Source of the DNA: Phoronis australis
Lineage: Eukaryota; Phoronida; Phoronidae
Reading direction: 5' to 3'
NCBI GenBank assembly: GCA_002633005.1
Contig: NMRA01000431.1
Location: 1-59,758, forward strand
Length of the DNA: 59,758 bases
Part shown: piece by piece, positions 28,801 to 35,417 of the stretch
Position numbering within the stretch: position 1 is the stretch's first letter
How the letters are laid out: each line of letters opens with the position of its first letter
Program-made: the position numbers and the translations under genes
Notes under the pieces: model-generated
What the model was told of the DNA's origin: nothing
Seen by the model: the letters and a program-made list of their open reading frames with translations, nothing else
The model's database searches: none

Positions 28801-31800
28801 AATATCATCAATGAATTTAAGTTTTCAAAAAGTCAATTCCCAACCACAATGGCTCAAGCGCAGACAAAAATGCTTACAACAAAAATAATGAATAAAAAAA
28901 GTCTGTATTAAGCTACTTACGGCATTTTAATCCGTAATTAAAAAATGGCTTCCAAGCATCTTGTATCAATTTACCTAAATCTCCACTGAGCCGAGTGAAT
29001 ACTAGTAAAATGACCGTAATACAGTTAATCATCAAGCCATATAACAACCTGTCTATTGCCAATATATCCCTCAACCAACCTTTCAACACTTTCTTGTCCA
29101 TTTTCTTCATGTCTTTCCCATTCTTCTTCTTTGGTCCGTGCAATAGCCGCTGTTGGTCAGGGTACCGGTCATTGTAAGACAAAAGGCCTGACCCATAATA
29201 CTGATATTCTCTCTGCTGCAAGCAATGAATGAAAATGTCAATCATTAATCACCTTTTATTTATTTTGACTAGAAAATAAATATTTTCAAACAAACGAGAG
29301 CAACATTTTAATGCCAAATTGTTAACTTCAACCCCATAAGTATCCTCATATAAACATAACCTGGTTGGCCATAAGAAATTCAAAATTCTAATAAAAACTC
29401 TGTTTTTGAACATAATGTTTTAGAAGATAGTATCTTCTAAAACATTATGTTCAAAAACAGTTAGAAGAGACACAGCATCTAACTCACTTTGTCTTACAAT
29501 TTTTCTTCTTACAATTTTTAAGGAAAGTAAACAGTCTCCAAGAGTTGATATGTTCTGGTATGTAGATTTGTTGTATTGCCAAACACTTTTCTAAGTTCTA
29601 TTGCCAAACACTGTTCTTTGTTCAATTGCTATACACATTTCTTTAGATACATAGGTTTTGAAATGTCTTGACAAGGTAAAACAAAGGCATTCTGTTTAAC
29701 ACCTCCATCAAGCAGCATCATGGCCAGCTCAGACTCAACCAACATCATGGTCAGCTCAGACTCAACCAACATCATGGCCAGCTCAGACTCGACCAGCATC
29801 ATGGTCAGCTCAGACTCGACCAGCATCATGGCCAGCTCAGACTCAACCAGCACCATGGCCAGCTCAGACTCAACCAGCACCATGGCCAGCTCAGACTCAA
29901 CCAGCATCATGGTCAGCTCAGACTCAACCACCACCATGGCCAGCTCAGACTCGACCAGTATCATGGTCACCTAAGACTCCACCAGCATCACAGTCAGCTC
30001 AGACTCGACCAGCATCATGGTCAGCTCAGACTCAACCAGCACCATGGCCAGCTAAGAATTGACCAGCATCATGGTCAGCTCAAACTCAACCAGCATCATG
30101 GTCACCTAAGACTCCACCAGCATCACGGTCAGCTCAGACTCAACCAGCATCACGGTCAGCTCAGACTCGACCAGTATCATGGCCAGCTAAGACTCCACCA
30201 GCATCATGGTTAGCTCAGACTCGACCAGTATCATGGTCAGCTCAGACTCGACCAGTATCATGGTCAGCTCAGACTCAACCAGCATCATGGTCAGCTCAGA
30301 CTCCACCAGCATCATGGTTAGCTCAGACTCGACCAATAAACTTAAAATTTCATGTAATTTTAACAGCCAGTTTTCGAGTTGAGTCTCAAGAGAGTTTGAA
30401 GGGCTGGGGCCCTAGTGGAATGTTAATGCAGGAACATTAGTCCTTTGCTTAGGATACTTTATGTCTACAAGGGGCGTTGTATGTACGTCTTAGGGTATTT
30501 CCAGAGCGCATCGTAACTGTGGTCTACCCCAGCTCCTATGTAATTGTTTATTGCCTATGTATATGTTACCATTGTAATCTAACCAATCAGAATACCATTT
30601 GATGGTTTTTAGCTTGCGCAGTCATTTGTAGCACTCATTTCAAATATTGGTTCTCGTCACGCAGTGACCCACTTTAGAGGCATTATTAGCTGGGCCACAA
30701 CGGAAACTCCAGTAAGCAATTTAGTTAATGCTTTGCGCTTATCTTATTCATGTAGGTCTGCTGGATTGTATAACTGTAGAGTTTCACTGTTAAACTGTAA
30801 CCGCTGGTTTGTGGTGGTTTCATCAAATTTGGTTTCTAGTTCTGTGTGCTTGCCGTTTTGAATAACATTTGAGAATATTGTTTGGTTCTGTTATCTGACA
30901 AACTTTATTTATCGTTTGTAGATCACCATCATTTCAAGAATAAAACTGTTAAAAAGAAGCCAACGCGTTATATTATAGTCAGACTAATATGCACCTTATC
31001 ATCTTAAACTTACCTCAGGGTTTTGATAAAACTGTGCTTGATACTTGCGTTCCAGTTTACGGATCTTCAGCATTTCATGCAGCCTCTCCTTGGTGTACGG
31101 CTCATCATCTTCATCAGATGAACTGTCACTCAGCAAAATGGCCTGCTCCAGAACATTGACATAACTATTACATAGGCTAACACACTAACCATGGTGGGCA
31201 AGTTTTGAACAAAGATCTTTTGACAATACGCCTGTCATATGTATTGCAGATTTCTGTCAAAGGACTTACAGTGCCAAGAGTCCAGCTTGTTGTTAAAAGG
31301 TCATCAAATGTTCTAACTGTTTTTGTAGAACATCAAACACTTGTCAGTCATTGCCAAGGAGATGAAATTGTGAAAAATTCACTTATTTATTCTTGCAATC
31401 CAAAGGTTAGATTACCGTACTTTAATTAAAGTGCCTAAGTAGATAATTAGCAGTTTACTGTATCATACATCTTCACAGTTGCAGTAAAACACTGTTTACC
31501 GTATCATACATCTTCATAGTTGCAGTAAAACACTGTTTACCGTATCATACATCTTCACAGTTGCAGTAAAACACTGTTTACCATATCATACATCTTCACA
31601 GTTGCAGTAAAACACTGTTTACCGTATCATACATCTTCACAGTTGCAGTAAAACACTGTTTACCGTATCATACATCTTCACAGTTGCAGTAAAACACTGT
31701 TTACCAACACACCAAATAGCTGAGCAGAACAAAAGCTCGAGTGTTTTCTCAAGTTCTTAGCAGTTCTAACTCACCCTAAGCCATCTTCTGTTCTTCTTTA

Positions 31801-33193
31801 TCCTAGTAAAGTTATATAAACGAGTCTTGTCAGCTCGACGTTCTGCGAAATAATCAGACATTATGAGACTTCAAAATGAACACTAATACAACAACTAAAA
31901 CTTGAGCGGTCTTAAAATACAGCGTAAACCTGTCTATTGCGTTATTCACCTTTCAAGTACAGATACATGTCATTCATGTTTCTGATATATGCAAGAGTCT
32001 TCTCACTTAAGCAGCACTAGTCTCCAACATCTATGCTATATTGTGTAGTGGTCCACACAATCATACAATCATCAACTTGGTTTACACTTCACAACGTTTA
32101 ATTGAATAAAGTCATAACACTAACTTTGTGTTTCTATAACCTCTTTCTGTTGCCTTCATTTGTCTACATCCTCTCACACCTTACATGACCCTTTAGACGA
32201 TTTAATAATGAAAGCGTAACTACGCACCAGACTTGGTAGTGACAATGCCATTGACCGTTTTGTTGCCATCCGTGTCATAGTGAGATTTCTCATCTTCAGT
32301 ATCAGTCACCTCACTTCTGTCCTCAATCTCACTGTGAAACAAAATTAATGCACTGCACAGTCACCAAAAACATTGATGCAACAGCTGTAAGAAGAATTTT
32401 AACAATAACTCAAGTAAATTATACTCTGCTTGTTTGGTCCTGGTTTCCAAGAAATTTGTGAAAATAAAATTATTCTTACATGATTCTACAGATTCAGTAA
32501 AACTCCTGACAATTTGATGTAGATAAAAACTTGTTTTGACTCGTCACAGTAACGAGTTTGGATTTTACTGCGTTCAGTTTGCTTCAAGCATGTAGAGTTA
32601 GGAAAAACAATACAAGTTCGAAATCATGCGAAATTCAGGCATTTGTTAAGCGAATGAGCACATTTTGAACATTTGGTACCAGCTCAGTGTTGCGATACCC
32701 AGACATCAGATACAATCCCCCACAGTATGTACACAGATTTTAAACATTTCATAACTGACAAGCACCTGACAGTAACCTTGATATCTCTGTAGTCACCTCC
32801 AACTTACTTTCTGACTCTTCCCATAAGAGACCCTGAATAGTTTTTACCTTCAACCACAAATGGTGCAAAAACAGGAGGAACAAATGCATGTGACATGAAC
32901 TGCCTACACCGATATGATCACCAGCTACGCTAGACTTGATCCAAAACCTATCTTCCATTCTCAAGCTAAAACATGGAGTAATATCCTTCTAAAAATACCA
33001 AAGATGCATCTTCGGCAAAATTGAGCTAACCTCCATGTTCTCTGATCAAAAATAATCTCAACTTGGTTGATGAGAGGAGTCAGGCACAGCGCCCTTTCAA
33101 TTTGTTGGTGGTGTAATGGCTTGGCTGGGTCTGATAAGGCGTAGCTATGTTCGTACACAATAGAAGAATCCACACCTGAGGACATAGCCAAAT
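1732..33193 (-). CDS. INO80: INO80 chromatin-remodelling ATPase, 25 exons, 3' part off the window
   Basis: Catalytic subunit of the nuclear INO80 complex, a Snf2-family ATPase that slides nucleosomes and handles H2A.Z. Joining 25 GT-AG exons gives 1047 codons in one frame: N-terminal PAKPL...IERAL block (about 24-36), acidic segment (about 113-123), basic linker (198-216), HSA region (about 217-400) that binds actin, Arp4 and Arp8, then RecA lobe 1 with motif I DEMGLGKT (512-519), motif II DEAQ (621-624) and motif III TGTP (649-652). Exons 20-25 enter lobe 2 and the INO80-specific insertion known to bind RUVBL1/2. The human protein is about 1550 residues, so roughly 500 residues including motifs V and VI lie left of base 1. 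The start is ATG at 33185, 8 bases inside an exon with an acceptor, which implies an upstream noncoding exon. Conservation to human INO80 (recalled from memory) is very high in lobe 1 and low in the N-terminus and insertion. Confidence 0.97.
2035..2144 (+). repeat. Dispersed repeat, copy 1 (other copy at 35418)
   Basis: About 110 bp matching 35418-35528 in direct orientation: both begin ATTGAC-TAT-(C)-AAGCTCC, share TTGCG-AATGTTGAC and end GTAAAATGG followed by ATGGAAA. Roughly 75-80% identical by eye. Confidence 0.75.
2187..3025. mobile_element. TIR DNA transposon, non-autonomous (839 bp)
   Basis: Ends are inverted repeats of about 40 bp: left AGGGCTGTTCCAGCAAAATC, right (read on minus) AGGGCTGTTCCAGTAAAATC, both continuing into a G-rich run. 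No transposase ORF. No clear target-site duplication (left flank AATTA, right flank CAGTG). The interior matches 38.85-39.28 kb and 40.58-40.82 kb in inverse orientation, so it is a short derivative of a larger element. Confidence 0.85.
3077..3350 (-). CDS. INO80: INO80 exon 24 (residues 910-1001), insertion region
   Basis: Acceptor GATTTCAG, donor GTCAAG|GTACGT, 274 bp. Opens [11 protein letters not shown] (human RYLRNKDFLLG), then [18 protein letters not shown] (human SLVFSSHCKAVSGYSDQV) and a basic tail with [20 protein letters not shown]. The tandem PLSP motifs are specific to this sequence and could be proline-directed phosphorylation sites. Confidence 0.93.
3892..3978 (-). CDS. INO80: INO80 exon 23 (residues 881-909), insertion region
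   Basis: Acceptor TCCATCAG, donor TACAG|GTGAGT. Encodes [20 protein letters not shown], aligned to human RWLALFLSLKASYRLHQLRSW, then QEVDEIKYR. Confidence 0.95.
3985..4260. repeat. CTCF-motif repeat family, partial copy
   Basis: Shares the AGAGCAACGCAGAGCGTTGA-like segment and TTCTAGGGT-GTTTATT with 12195-12250 and 22236-22300, and carries GGCCAGTAGAGGGC at 4150-4163. Confidence 0.6.
4440..5600. repeat. CTCF-motif repeat family, about 2.5 tandem units of ~451 bp
   Basis: A ~451-bp unit recurs: the core GCCACTAG..GGC occurs at 4487, 4937 and 5388 in the same position of each unit. Each unit has three short sub-blocks, each ending in a CCACTAGGNGGC-type core and containing TTTCATGAAAATCCGT or AAAGATCCTGC. 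The right end at 5560-5585 is a small palindrome, CACATATAAATATGTG. Noncoding, in INO80 introns 22-23. Confidence 0.85.
5784..5871 (-). CDS. INO80: INO80 exon 22 (residues 852-880), insertion region
   Basis: Acceptor GACACAG, donor GTTAG|GTATGT. Reads [20 protein letters not shown] then MLAGLLV, clearly matching human [17 protein letters not shown] and LQGLLARW. The donor at 5784 is chosen because it restores the conserved Arg-Trp junction with exon 23. Confidence 0.95.
6120..6227 (-). CDS. INO80: INO80 exon 21 (residues 816-851), insertion region
   Basis: Acceptor GATTCCAG, donor GAAGGAG|GTATTA, 108 bp. Encodes [20 protein letters not shown] and a His/Arg-rich tail. Little identity to human; supported by splice signals and phase (1 in, 1 out). 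Confidence 0.85.
6744..6843 (-). CDS. INO80: INO80 exon 20 (residues 783-815)
   Basis: Acceptor TTGCCAG, donor GGATG|GTAAGT. Begins [12 protein letters not shown], the invariant Snf2 block that opens lobe 2, then [10 protein letters not shown] and PKLIYRD (human SPFHISLKPYHISKFIYRHG). The INO80 insertion starts around here. Confidence 0.97.
7186..7350 (-). CDS. INO80: INO80 exon 19 (residues 728-782)
   Basis: Acceptor TACTTTAG, donor AGAAAG|GTGGCA. Encodes [27 protein letters not shown] and [14 protein letters not shown], matching human up to the border of the second RecA lobe. Confidence 0.98.
7911..7996 (-). CDS. INO80: INO80 exon 18 (residues 699-727)
   Basis: Acceptor TGTTGCAG, donor GACAAG|GTAGTC. 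Encodes [20 protein letters not shown] then DVENELSDK, nearly identical to human. Confidence 0.98.
8434..8557. repeat. INO80: 62-bp tandem duplication of the exon 17 donor end
   Basis: 8434-8495 and 8496-8557 are direct copies differing at one base (T at 8448, C at 8510). The copy adjoining the exon supplies the last 17 bp of exon 17 and the donor GTAAGG; the other holds a duplicate of both, with a second donor at 8479/8478. Confidence 0.95.
8541..8658 (-). CDS. INO80: INO80 exon 17 (residues 660-698), flanked by duplicated splice sites
   Basis: Acceptor GTGTTGCAG, donor GATGAAA|GTAAGG. Encodes [20 protein letters not shown] and [12 protein letters not shown]. The acceptor sits at the edge of a 30-bp tandem array that repeats acceptor-like sequence (8661-8842), and the donor end lies in a 62-bp tandem duplication (8434-8557). 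The nearest acceptor gives the conserved protein join SMAE|LWALL, so it is the one chosen. Confidence 0.96.
8661..8842. repeat. INO80: 30-bp tandem array at the exon 17 acceptor (~6 units)
   Basis: Units start at 8661, 8691, 8721, 8751, 8781 and 8811. On the minus strand a unit reads as an acceptor-like tract, ...ATGTTTGTGTTGCAG. Intact AG dinucleotides after that tract occur at the authentic site and at 8720, 8750 and 8810. Confidence 0.95.
8935..10815. repeat. ~29-bp minisatellite, about 65 units, INO80 intron 16
   Basis: Units of roughly 26-31 bp with consensus GAGAGATTGTGTGATTATCA then ATGTACATA; a second version has ATAGTGTGACTATCA. Units lack or gain AG/TG dinucleotides. Each contains a TGTACA palindrome. 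Open reading frames of 60-87 residues here are by-products of the repeat. Confidence 0.97.
11208..11292 (-). CDS. INO80: INO80 exon 16 (residues 631-659), motif III
   Basis: Acceptor TATTACAG, donor GCAGAG|GTAGAT. Encodes [20 protein letters not shown] then IQNSMAE; motif III TGTP at 649-652. Confidence 0.98.
11689..11891 (-). CDS. INO80: INO80 exon 15 (residues 564-630), ATPase motif II
   Basis: Acceptor ACCTAG, donor TTCCAG|GTGAGT. Contains [30 protein letters not shown] and the DExx-box DEAQ (621-624) in [12 protein letters not shown]. Nearly identical to human. Confidence 0.98.
12195..13165. repeat. CTCF-motif repeat family copy, interrupted by a solo LTR
   Basis: Related to 4440-5600: ATGGCCACTGGATGG at 12256, TTGCCACTAGGAGGC at 12381, GGCCACTAGATGGTGC at 12837, GCCACTAGGAGGCGC at 13110. 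It was broken by insertion of the solo LTR at 12491-12646. Confidence 0.8.
12491..12646 (+). mobile_element. Solo LTR of the TRIM family, 4-bp TSD GGGC
   Basis: Begins TGTTGTGAAATGTGCTTCCG, as do the LTRs at 25186 and 25553, and ends TACGACA. Flanked by GGGC at 12487-12490 and 12647-12650. Contains a tRNA-like stretch with an A-box-like TAGCTGAATGGTTAGC and a B-box-like GGTTCGATTCC. Removing it and one GGGC restores the host repeat (compare AGATCCTGCAGAGGGCTTAG near 13055). Confidence 0.88.
13440..13690. repeat. CTCF-motif repeat family, partial copy
   Basis: Contains TTTCATGGAAATCGAT, ATTGCCACTAGGAAACACAG, CATAGAAATACACT and an end resembling 5490-5570 (ACAGCCGTGGATGCCGGACA). Confidence 0.7.
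13880..14025 (+). repeat. Dispersed repeat, copy 1 (other copy at 36740)
   Basis: GAACTTTTGTCTAGTTTTCT...CCCACTTTGCCAAATGG...CCCTGGGTTCGCGCATG matches 36740-36860 in direct orientation. Confidence 0.7.
14396..14990 (+). repeat. ~600-bp dispersed repeat, copy 1 (other at 23835)
   Basis: Matches about 23835-24415 in the same orientation. Shared blocks include GAAGTCAGTG, CAACAGTACGTAT, CACAGAAGTCGTTGCTTATA and GGTACACAGGTC. No coding content or terminal repeats were recognised. Confidence 0.75.
15047..15142 (-). CDS. INO80: INO80 exon 14 (residues 532-563), motif Ia
   Basis: Acceptor CTTTCAG, donor TTAAAG|GTATGT, 32 codons. Reads [20 protein letters not shown], matching human NIWGPFLIISPASTLNNW, a Snf2 motif Ia segment. 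Confidence 0.98.
15765..15878 (-). CDS. INO80: INO80 exon 13 (residues 494-531), ATPase motif I
   Basis: Acceptor TTGGTCAG, donor GCTGAG|GTAAGA, 38 codons. Begins [18 protein letters not shown] and carries Walker A DEMGLGKT (512-519) with the ATP-binding Lys at 518, then ALLAHLAE. Nearly invariant compared with human INO80. Confidence 0.98.
16163..16260 (-). CDS. INO80: INO80 exon 12 (residues 461-493), Q motif region
   Basis: Acceptor CTTTTTAG, donor CTCAAA|GTATGT. Encodes [10 protein letters not shown] and [15 protein letters not shown], matching human [16 protein letters not shown], where the Snf2 ATPase core begins. Confidence 0.97.
16548..17690. repeat. 33-bp minisatellite, ~34-35 nearly identical units, INO80 intron 11
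   Basis: Unit GGCATGTGGCCAGGATATTA then CCTCTGGCCAATT. All units after the first few are identical; variants are only at the left edge (GGCATATGG, GGCATGAGG). Each unit holds the palindrome GCCAATTGGC. A degenerate single unit at about 18379-18407 marks an older copy. Reading frames of 384-420 residues here exist only because 33 is divisible by 3. Confidence 0.98.
17893..18334 (-). pseudogene. Penelope-like element remnant (C-terminal GIY-YIG part)
   Basis: Two overlapping minus-strand frames. The upstream one (18149-18334) ends [25 protein letters not shown] (residues shown: [13 protein letters not shown] is the diagnostic block); the downstream one (17893-18168) continues [33 protein letters not shown] and [11 protein letters not shown]. 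The order RSNVVYK, aromatic-Gly-x-Thr-x-Arg-x-Leu, Lys-Glu-His, then a C-terminal IKESL-type block is typical of the GIY-YIG endonuclease tail of Penelope-like retroelements. The frame break and absence of the reverse transcriptase show a dead fragment. Confidence 0.7.
18608..18620 (+). promoter_or_regulatory. CTCF-like core CCACCAGGGGGCA
   Basis: Matches the known CTCF core CCACCAGGGGGC exactly, in INO80 intron 11, outside the recognised repeat copies. Whether it is bound is unknown. Confidence 0.35.
18919..18973 (-). CDS. INO80: INO80 exon 11 (residues 443-460)
   Basis: Acceptor TTATTCCAG, donor CTTTGT|GTAAGT, 55 bp, phase 0 in and 1 out. Encodes [18 protein letters not shown], in the position of human QARTRSFDEDAKE. 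Weakly conserved; supported mainly by splice signals and by phase with both neighbours. Confidence 0.85.
19339..19406 (-). CDS. INO80: INO80 exon 10 (residues 420-442)
   Basis: Acceptor ATTTGCAG, donor CAAGTT|GTGAGT. Encodes [16 protein letters not shown], similar to human FKAQALKNAENA. Confidence 0.92.
20500..20695 (-). CDS. INO80: INO80 exon 9 (residues 355-419), post-HSA
   Basis: Acceptor GTGACAG, donor TTATG|GTGTGT. Begins [20 protein letters not shown], almost identical to human, then FMSRK and a variable acidic tail. Ends in phase 1. Confidence 0.97.
21076..21185. repeat. 55-bp tandem duplication
   Basis: AGATAATTAGAGCCTCTATA...AAGTGATG is repeated twice with one mismatch (TCT versus CCT), INO80 intron 8. 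Confidence 0.95.
21683..21886 (-). CDS. INO80: INO80 exon 8 (residues 287-354), HSA helix
   Basis: Acceptor TTTGTAG, donor CTAGAG|GTTAGT, 68 codons. Reads [13 protein letters not shown] then [20 protein letters not shown] and [18 protein letters not shown], nearly identical to the human HSA domain. Basic and helical. Confidence 0.97.
22230..22445. repeat. CTCF-motif repeat family, partial copy
   Basis: Contains AAGAGCAATGCAAAGCGTTG, GGCCACCAGATGGCGC at 22312-22327 and AGTTCATGAAAGTCCGT, as in the 4-5 kb copies. Confidence 0.75.
22719..22928 (-). CDS. INO80: INO80 exon 7 (residues 217-286), start of HSA region
   Basis: Acceptor GCTGCAG, donor AAGAAG|GTGAGG, 70 codons, phase 0-0. Contains [20 protein letters not shown] then KASAR, matching human RRRKVWLSIVKKELPKANKQKASAR. 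In the family this leads into the long HSA helix that carries actin, Arp4 and Arp8. Confidence 0.96.
22999..23348. repeat. 86-bp tandem repeat, 4 units
   Basis: CAAGTTGCTTACATTAAGAC...GACTATTTGCTTCA; the AGACAC landmark recurs at 23015, 23101, 23187 and 23273. Very uniform, INO80 intron 6. Confidence 0.97.
23835..24415 (+). repeat. ~600-bp dispersed repeat, copy 2
   Basis: Homologue of 14396-14990; see that entry. Confidence 0.75.
25044..25185. repeat. 48-bp tandem array, left part
   Basis: Unit CCGGTGGTGATGAACCGTGA...CATTACACTGTGTG; the GATGAAC landmark recurs at 25054, 25102 and 25150. It continues beyond the inserted TRIM at 25707. Confidence 0.93.
25186..25706 (+). mobile_element. TRIM: miniature LTR retrotransposon, LTRs ~166 and 154 bp, TSD ACTG
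   Basis: 5' LTR 25186-25351 and 3' LTR 25553-25706, both TGTTGTGAAA...GAAATTTTCTACA, roughly 85% identical. Directly after the 5' LTR is a primer-binding-site-like TTGGCGCCCAACTGAAG; directly before the 3' LTR is a polypurine tract GGAAGGGGGAGTAG. The internal part is only 201 bp with no gag or pol, so it would need enzymes from an autonomous relative. Flanked by ACTG at 25182-25185 and 25707-25710. Each LTR contains a tRNA-like segment: A-box-like GGCCGAATGGTTTAGAC and B-box-like GGGTTCAAGT. Confidence 0.92.
25707..25853. repeat. 48-bp tandem array, right part
   Basis: Three further units (CCCGGTGRCGATGAACTGTGAT-type) of the array at 25044-25185, separated from it by the TRIM. Confidence 0.93.
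26768..26823 (-). CDS. INO80: INO80 exon 6 (residues 198-216), basic linker
   Basis: Acceptor TTTTCAG, donor AACTG|GTGAGT, 56 bp. Encodes the Lys-rich [14 protein letters not shown], corresponding to human LKAKLKKVKKKRRR. A basic stretch just ahead of the HSA region. Confidence 0.9.
27066..28548. mobile_element. TIR DNA element, ~1.48 kb, non-coding
   Basis: Left end TACCGTATTCGCCCCAATAA-GCG; right end on the minus strand TACCGTATTCACCCTAATAA-GCG. Only a possible TA duplication at the borders. The interior holds no transposase-like ORF. Located in INO80 intron 5. Confidence 0.85.
29080..29215 (-). CDS. INO80: INO80 exon 5 (residues 153-197)
   Basis: Acceptor GCTTGCAG; an AG 3 bases further in is an alternative that would drop one Gln. 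Donor GAAAG|GTTGGT. Contains [20 protein letters not shown] and HGPKKK, matching human QYQYYSAGLLSTYDPFYEQQ and LGPKKKK. Confidence 0.94.
29400..29460. repeat. Perfect palindrome, 30-bp arms, 1-base centre
   Basis: CTGTTTTTGAACATAATGTT... (29400-29429) is exactly complementary to 29431-29460 around G29430. INO80 intron 4. Confidence 0.97.
29706..30335. repeat. 27-bp minisatellite, ~23 units, INO80 intron 4
   Basis: Consensus ATCATGGTCAGCTCAGACTC then GACCAGC with scattered substitutions (GGTC/GGCC, TCGA/TCAA). The two ORFs of 84-113 residues are repeat by-products: the units are in frame but later units contain stops. Confidence 0.97.
31014..31142 (-). CDS. INO80: INO80 exon 4 (residues 110-152)
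   Basis: Acceptor GGAGCAG, donor CCTGAG|GTAAG. Begins [14 protein letters not shown], equivalent to human SILLSDESSE..., then a helical [19 protein letters not shown] segment. Phase 0 at both ends. Confidence 0.94.
31457..31704. repeat. 41-bp tandem repeat, 6 units, INO80 intron 3
   Basis: ACCGTATCATACATCTTCAC-AGTTGCAGTAAAACACTGTTT repeated six times almost without change. Confidence 0.97.
31775..31842 (-). CDS. INO80: INO80 exon 3 (residues 87-109)
   Basis: Acceptor TTTCGCAG, donor TTAGG|GTGAGT. It encodes [16 protein letters not shown], which matches the human block NLYNFSKLKKSRKWLK. Confidence 0.92.
32228..32331 (-). CDS. INO80: INO80 exon 2 (residues 52-86), acidic N-terminal region
   Basis: Acceptor TTTCACAG, donor TCTG|GTGCGT. 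The peptide is rich in Asp, Glu and Ser ([15 protein letters not shown]...). Phases 2 in and 1 out fit both neighbours. Poorly conserved segment, so the call rests on splice signals and frame. Confidence 0.82.
33031..33193 (-). CDS. INO80: INO80 coding exon 1 (residues 1-51)
   Basis: Acceptor TTTGCAG, start codon at 33185-33183, donor GGAG|GTTAGC. It encodes the stretch [16 protein letters not shown], which aligns with human AKPLYLQYLERAL near the INO80 N-terminus. No other ATG fits this frame upstream within the exon. Ends in phase 2. Confidence 0.9.
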
Positions 33194-33229
33194 CTGCAAA
33201 TAAAAAAAGAAAACAGATGCAAAAAATAA

Positions 33230-33520
33230 GAGACGCATACACATAAAGACAAACGCACACAGTACATAATCTGTAGGAGCCCATAAAAGATACACACACA
33301 TAAAGACAAACGCACACAGTACATAATCTGTAGGAGCCCATAAAAGATACACACACATAAAGACAGATACACACAGTGTACCTAATTTTTTGGCAGCAGA
33401 TAAGAGATGCACGCACATAAACAGACACACACAGTACATAATTTGTTGGGAGCCCAAAAAAAGATACACACATATAAAGACAGACACACACAGTACATAA
33501 CTTGTTGGGAGCCCATAAAT
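33230..33520. repeat. ~57-60-bp tandem repeat, ~5 units, upstream of INO80 coding exon 1
   Basis: Units contain ACACATAAAGACA, CACACAGTACATAAT and GGAGCCCATAAA. It begins about 40 bp upstream (genomic right) of the acceptor of the start-codon exon, so it sits next to the branch point region. Confidence 0.93.
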
Positions 33521-35400
33521 ATGGGAGTTAACTGTATTCATTTCAGGATGCTAAACTGAAAACTAAAAAAAATCAGGAGTGGCACAATTTTTTTTAACAG
33601 ACCAGTAAATTTATGCAGTACATTCAAATCTGGATCTTAACACCTGTTTAATAAATGTTTTCTTTAGGTCTATAGCCTATTTGCTTACCCTGGGGACATT
33701 GACTTTTCATTTCAAATTTTGAACAATTCTGTTACCATTTTCTTTCTCATTTCATTTCTTAAAAATCCGTTTCATTAAAATGCCTCTTGAATGTGAATTA
33801 AATGTGACGTAATTGTTTATTTTGCTTAATTTGCACTTTCTTATGTTCTATCAGTCATTTATGTTGCAACTACGTTTTACTGACAATTTTACACATATTT
33901 ATTGCGTCTCAAAAAACGGAAAAATAATAGCGTCACTTTTAGATAGAATGTACTTGAACATGTCTGCAACAAAGTGATTGACGTTCAAGTTGTGAACAGA
34001 ATCAGTTCCAGGTAAGAAATCCAATTCCGAAATTCCGTCTATTTCCATATCGGGTGAAAAAAGAGTTACCGGTATGCTATAAGCCTGGCAGTCACAAGAA
34101 CGTTTTGAAGAATGCTGGCTTCTGTGTACCTGATCAGAGATATCTATTATATTTCAAAGAAATCTGTAATGGTCAACATTCAATATTATTATGAGTTTTT
34201 ACTTTTCAAAGGCTGATCATCTTGCTTTACATAATGGAAACTTTACCAAATGTCACTTTATGAAACAGACACAATTCAAACCAAGCGCAGGGGTTTCTCC
34301 CATAGGAGCAAGTGAGGATGTGCCGCCATTTCGGGTGGGTATTTTGGTCTTCTAACGTATTGTCTTGGGTAGGTATCTGGGATACATTTTCTCACTATGT
34401 GGAAGTTAACCTTTGCTCTGTCGCTAATATGCTTCCAAGCCTCAGACAAGAAAGTGGCGCTTCATGCTATTGAAGAGGTGTTGACACCTGAAAGTATTTG
34501 CAAAGTTGGTGTTGTCTCGGTCTAGGTATTTTAGTCTTGGTATTGTCTCGCATAGTTTTTCATCATTTGGAATTATCTCGAGTGTGTACTTTTTTCTCAC
34601 ATGAAATGGAACATGCTACAAGACTGGTTAATAACACCGAGTACGTAATTTTTTGATATTACATGGGCGAATCACAAAGTAGTGCAAAGTAGAAATCCAC
34701 ATGCCTTGCATTTTATCATCTGCAAAACACTAATACCAACAAAATAAAGTCGGAATTCCGTGAAGGTGACATGGTTCAATATGACATCCAAAGCACCAAC
34801 ATCATACGTACGCTAGGTCAGAAGGACATGCAAACAACTTCATAAACGGACCCATCTTCTGCAGCAAATTCCATATCCACGTTCATTCAAACGGAGAAGA
34901 ACCCCGACTCGGGCAAACCACGTGGTGAGACTGTCTAGATATGCTGTCTCAAGGTCAATTCAGTGCTCAAGCGCGGGAAAGCCATGCTGACTGTTATTTG
35001 TCAAGTTTTTAATGTTAAAACTTCAAATAGTATTTATTAGATTCCAACTTAAACATTTGTTATGAAAGCTAAATGCAATTTACAACTGTTAAGTTTAAAA
35101 TAAAATTATTGACAAAAAGTAACAGGATACACTTTACATAGTGCAAGCGTGCTTTTACGAAAGTTGCATCATGTGGTTAAAAATTTTAGACACGCTGATT
35201 TTTTCGGTAAAGTTTGTATTTACGGTTCATATGACAAAAAAATCCTACACTCCTCTCGGGTTCATGTCATGAACCAGAGACTTGTGAAGGATTCTCTATA
35301 TCTGCCAAGGTATTATGTTGGTTTGGATTTTGACGTCTCAGCGGAACACCCATACACAGTACACCCCGTGAAACAAAGCTTCCAATAAACTAACATCTGC
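33521..35400. other. Upstream of INO80 coding exon 1, nothing recognised
   Basis: The acceptor before the start-codon exon implies at least one noncoding 5' exon in or beyond this stretch, but it cannot be located from sequence alone. No ORF here is convincing. Confidence 0.4.
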
Positions 35401-35417
35401 TAATTGTTTTCCTTTAG

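Noticed and set aside
29629-29974. ORFs [10 protein letters not shown] and VESELAMML repeats
   Set aside because: By-products of the 27-bp minisatellite; later units in the same array contain stops.
33080-33541. ORFs of 153 and 176 residues with repeated VCLYMCVS
   Set aside because: Read-through of the ~57-bp repeat into INO80 exon 1; only the exon part is coding.
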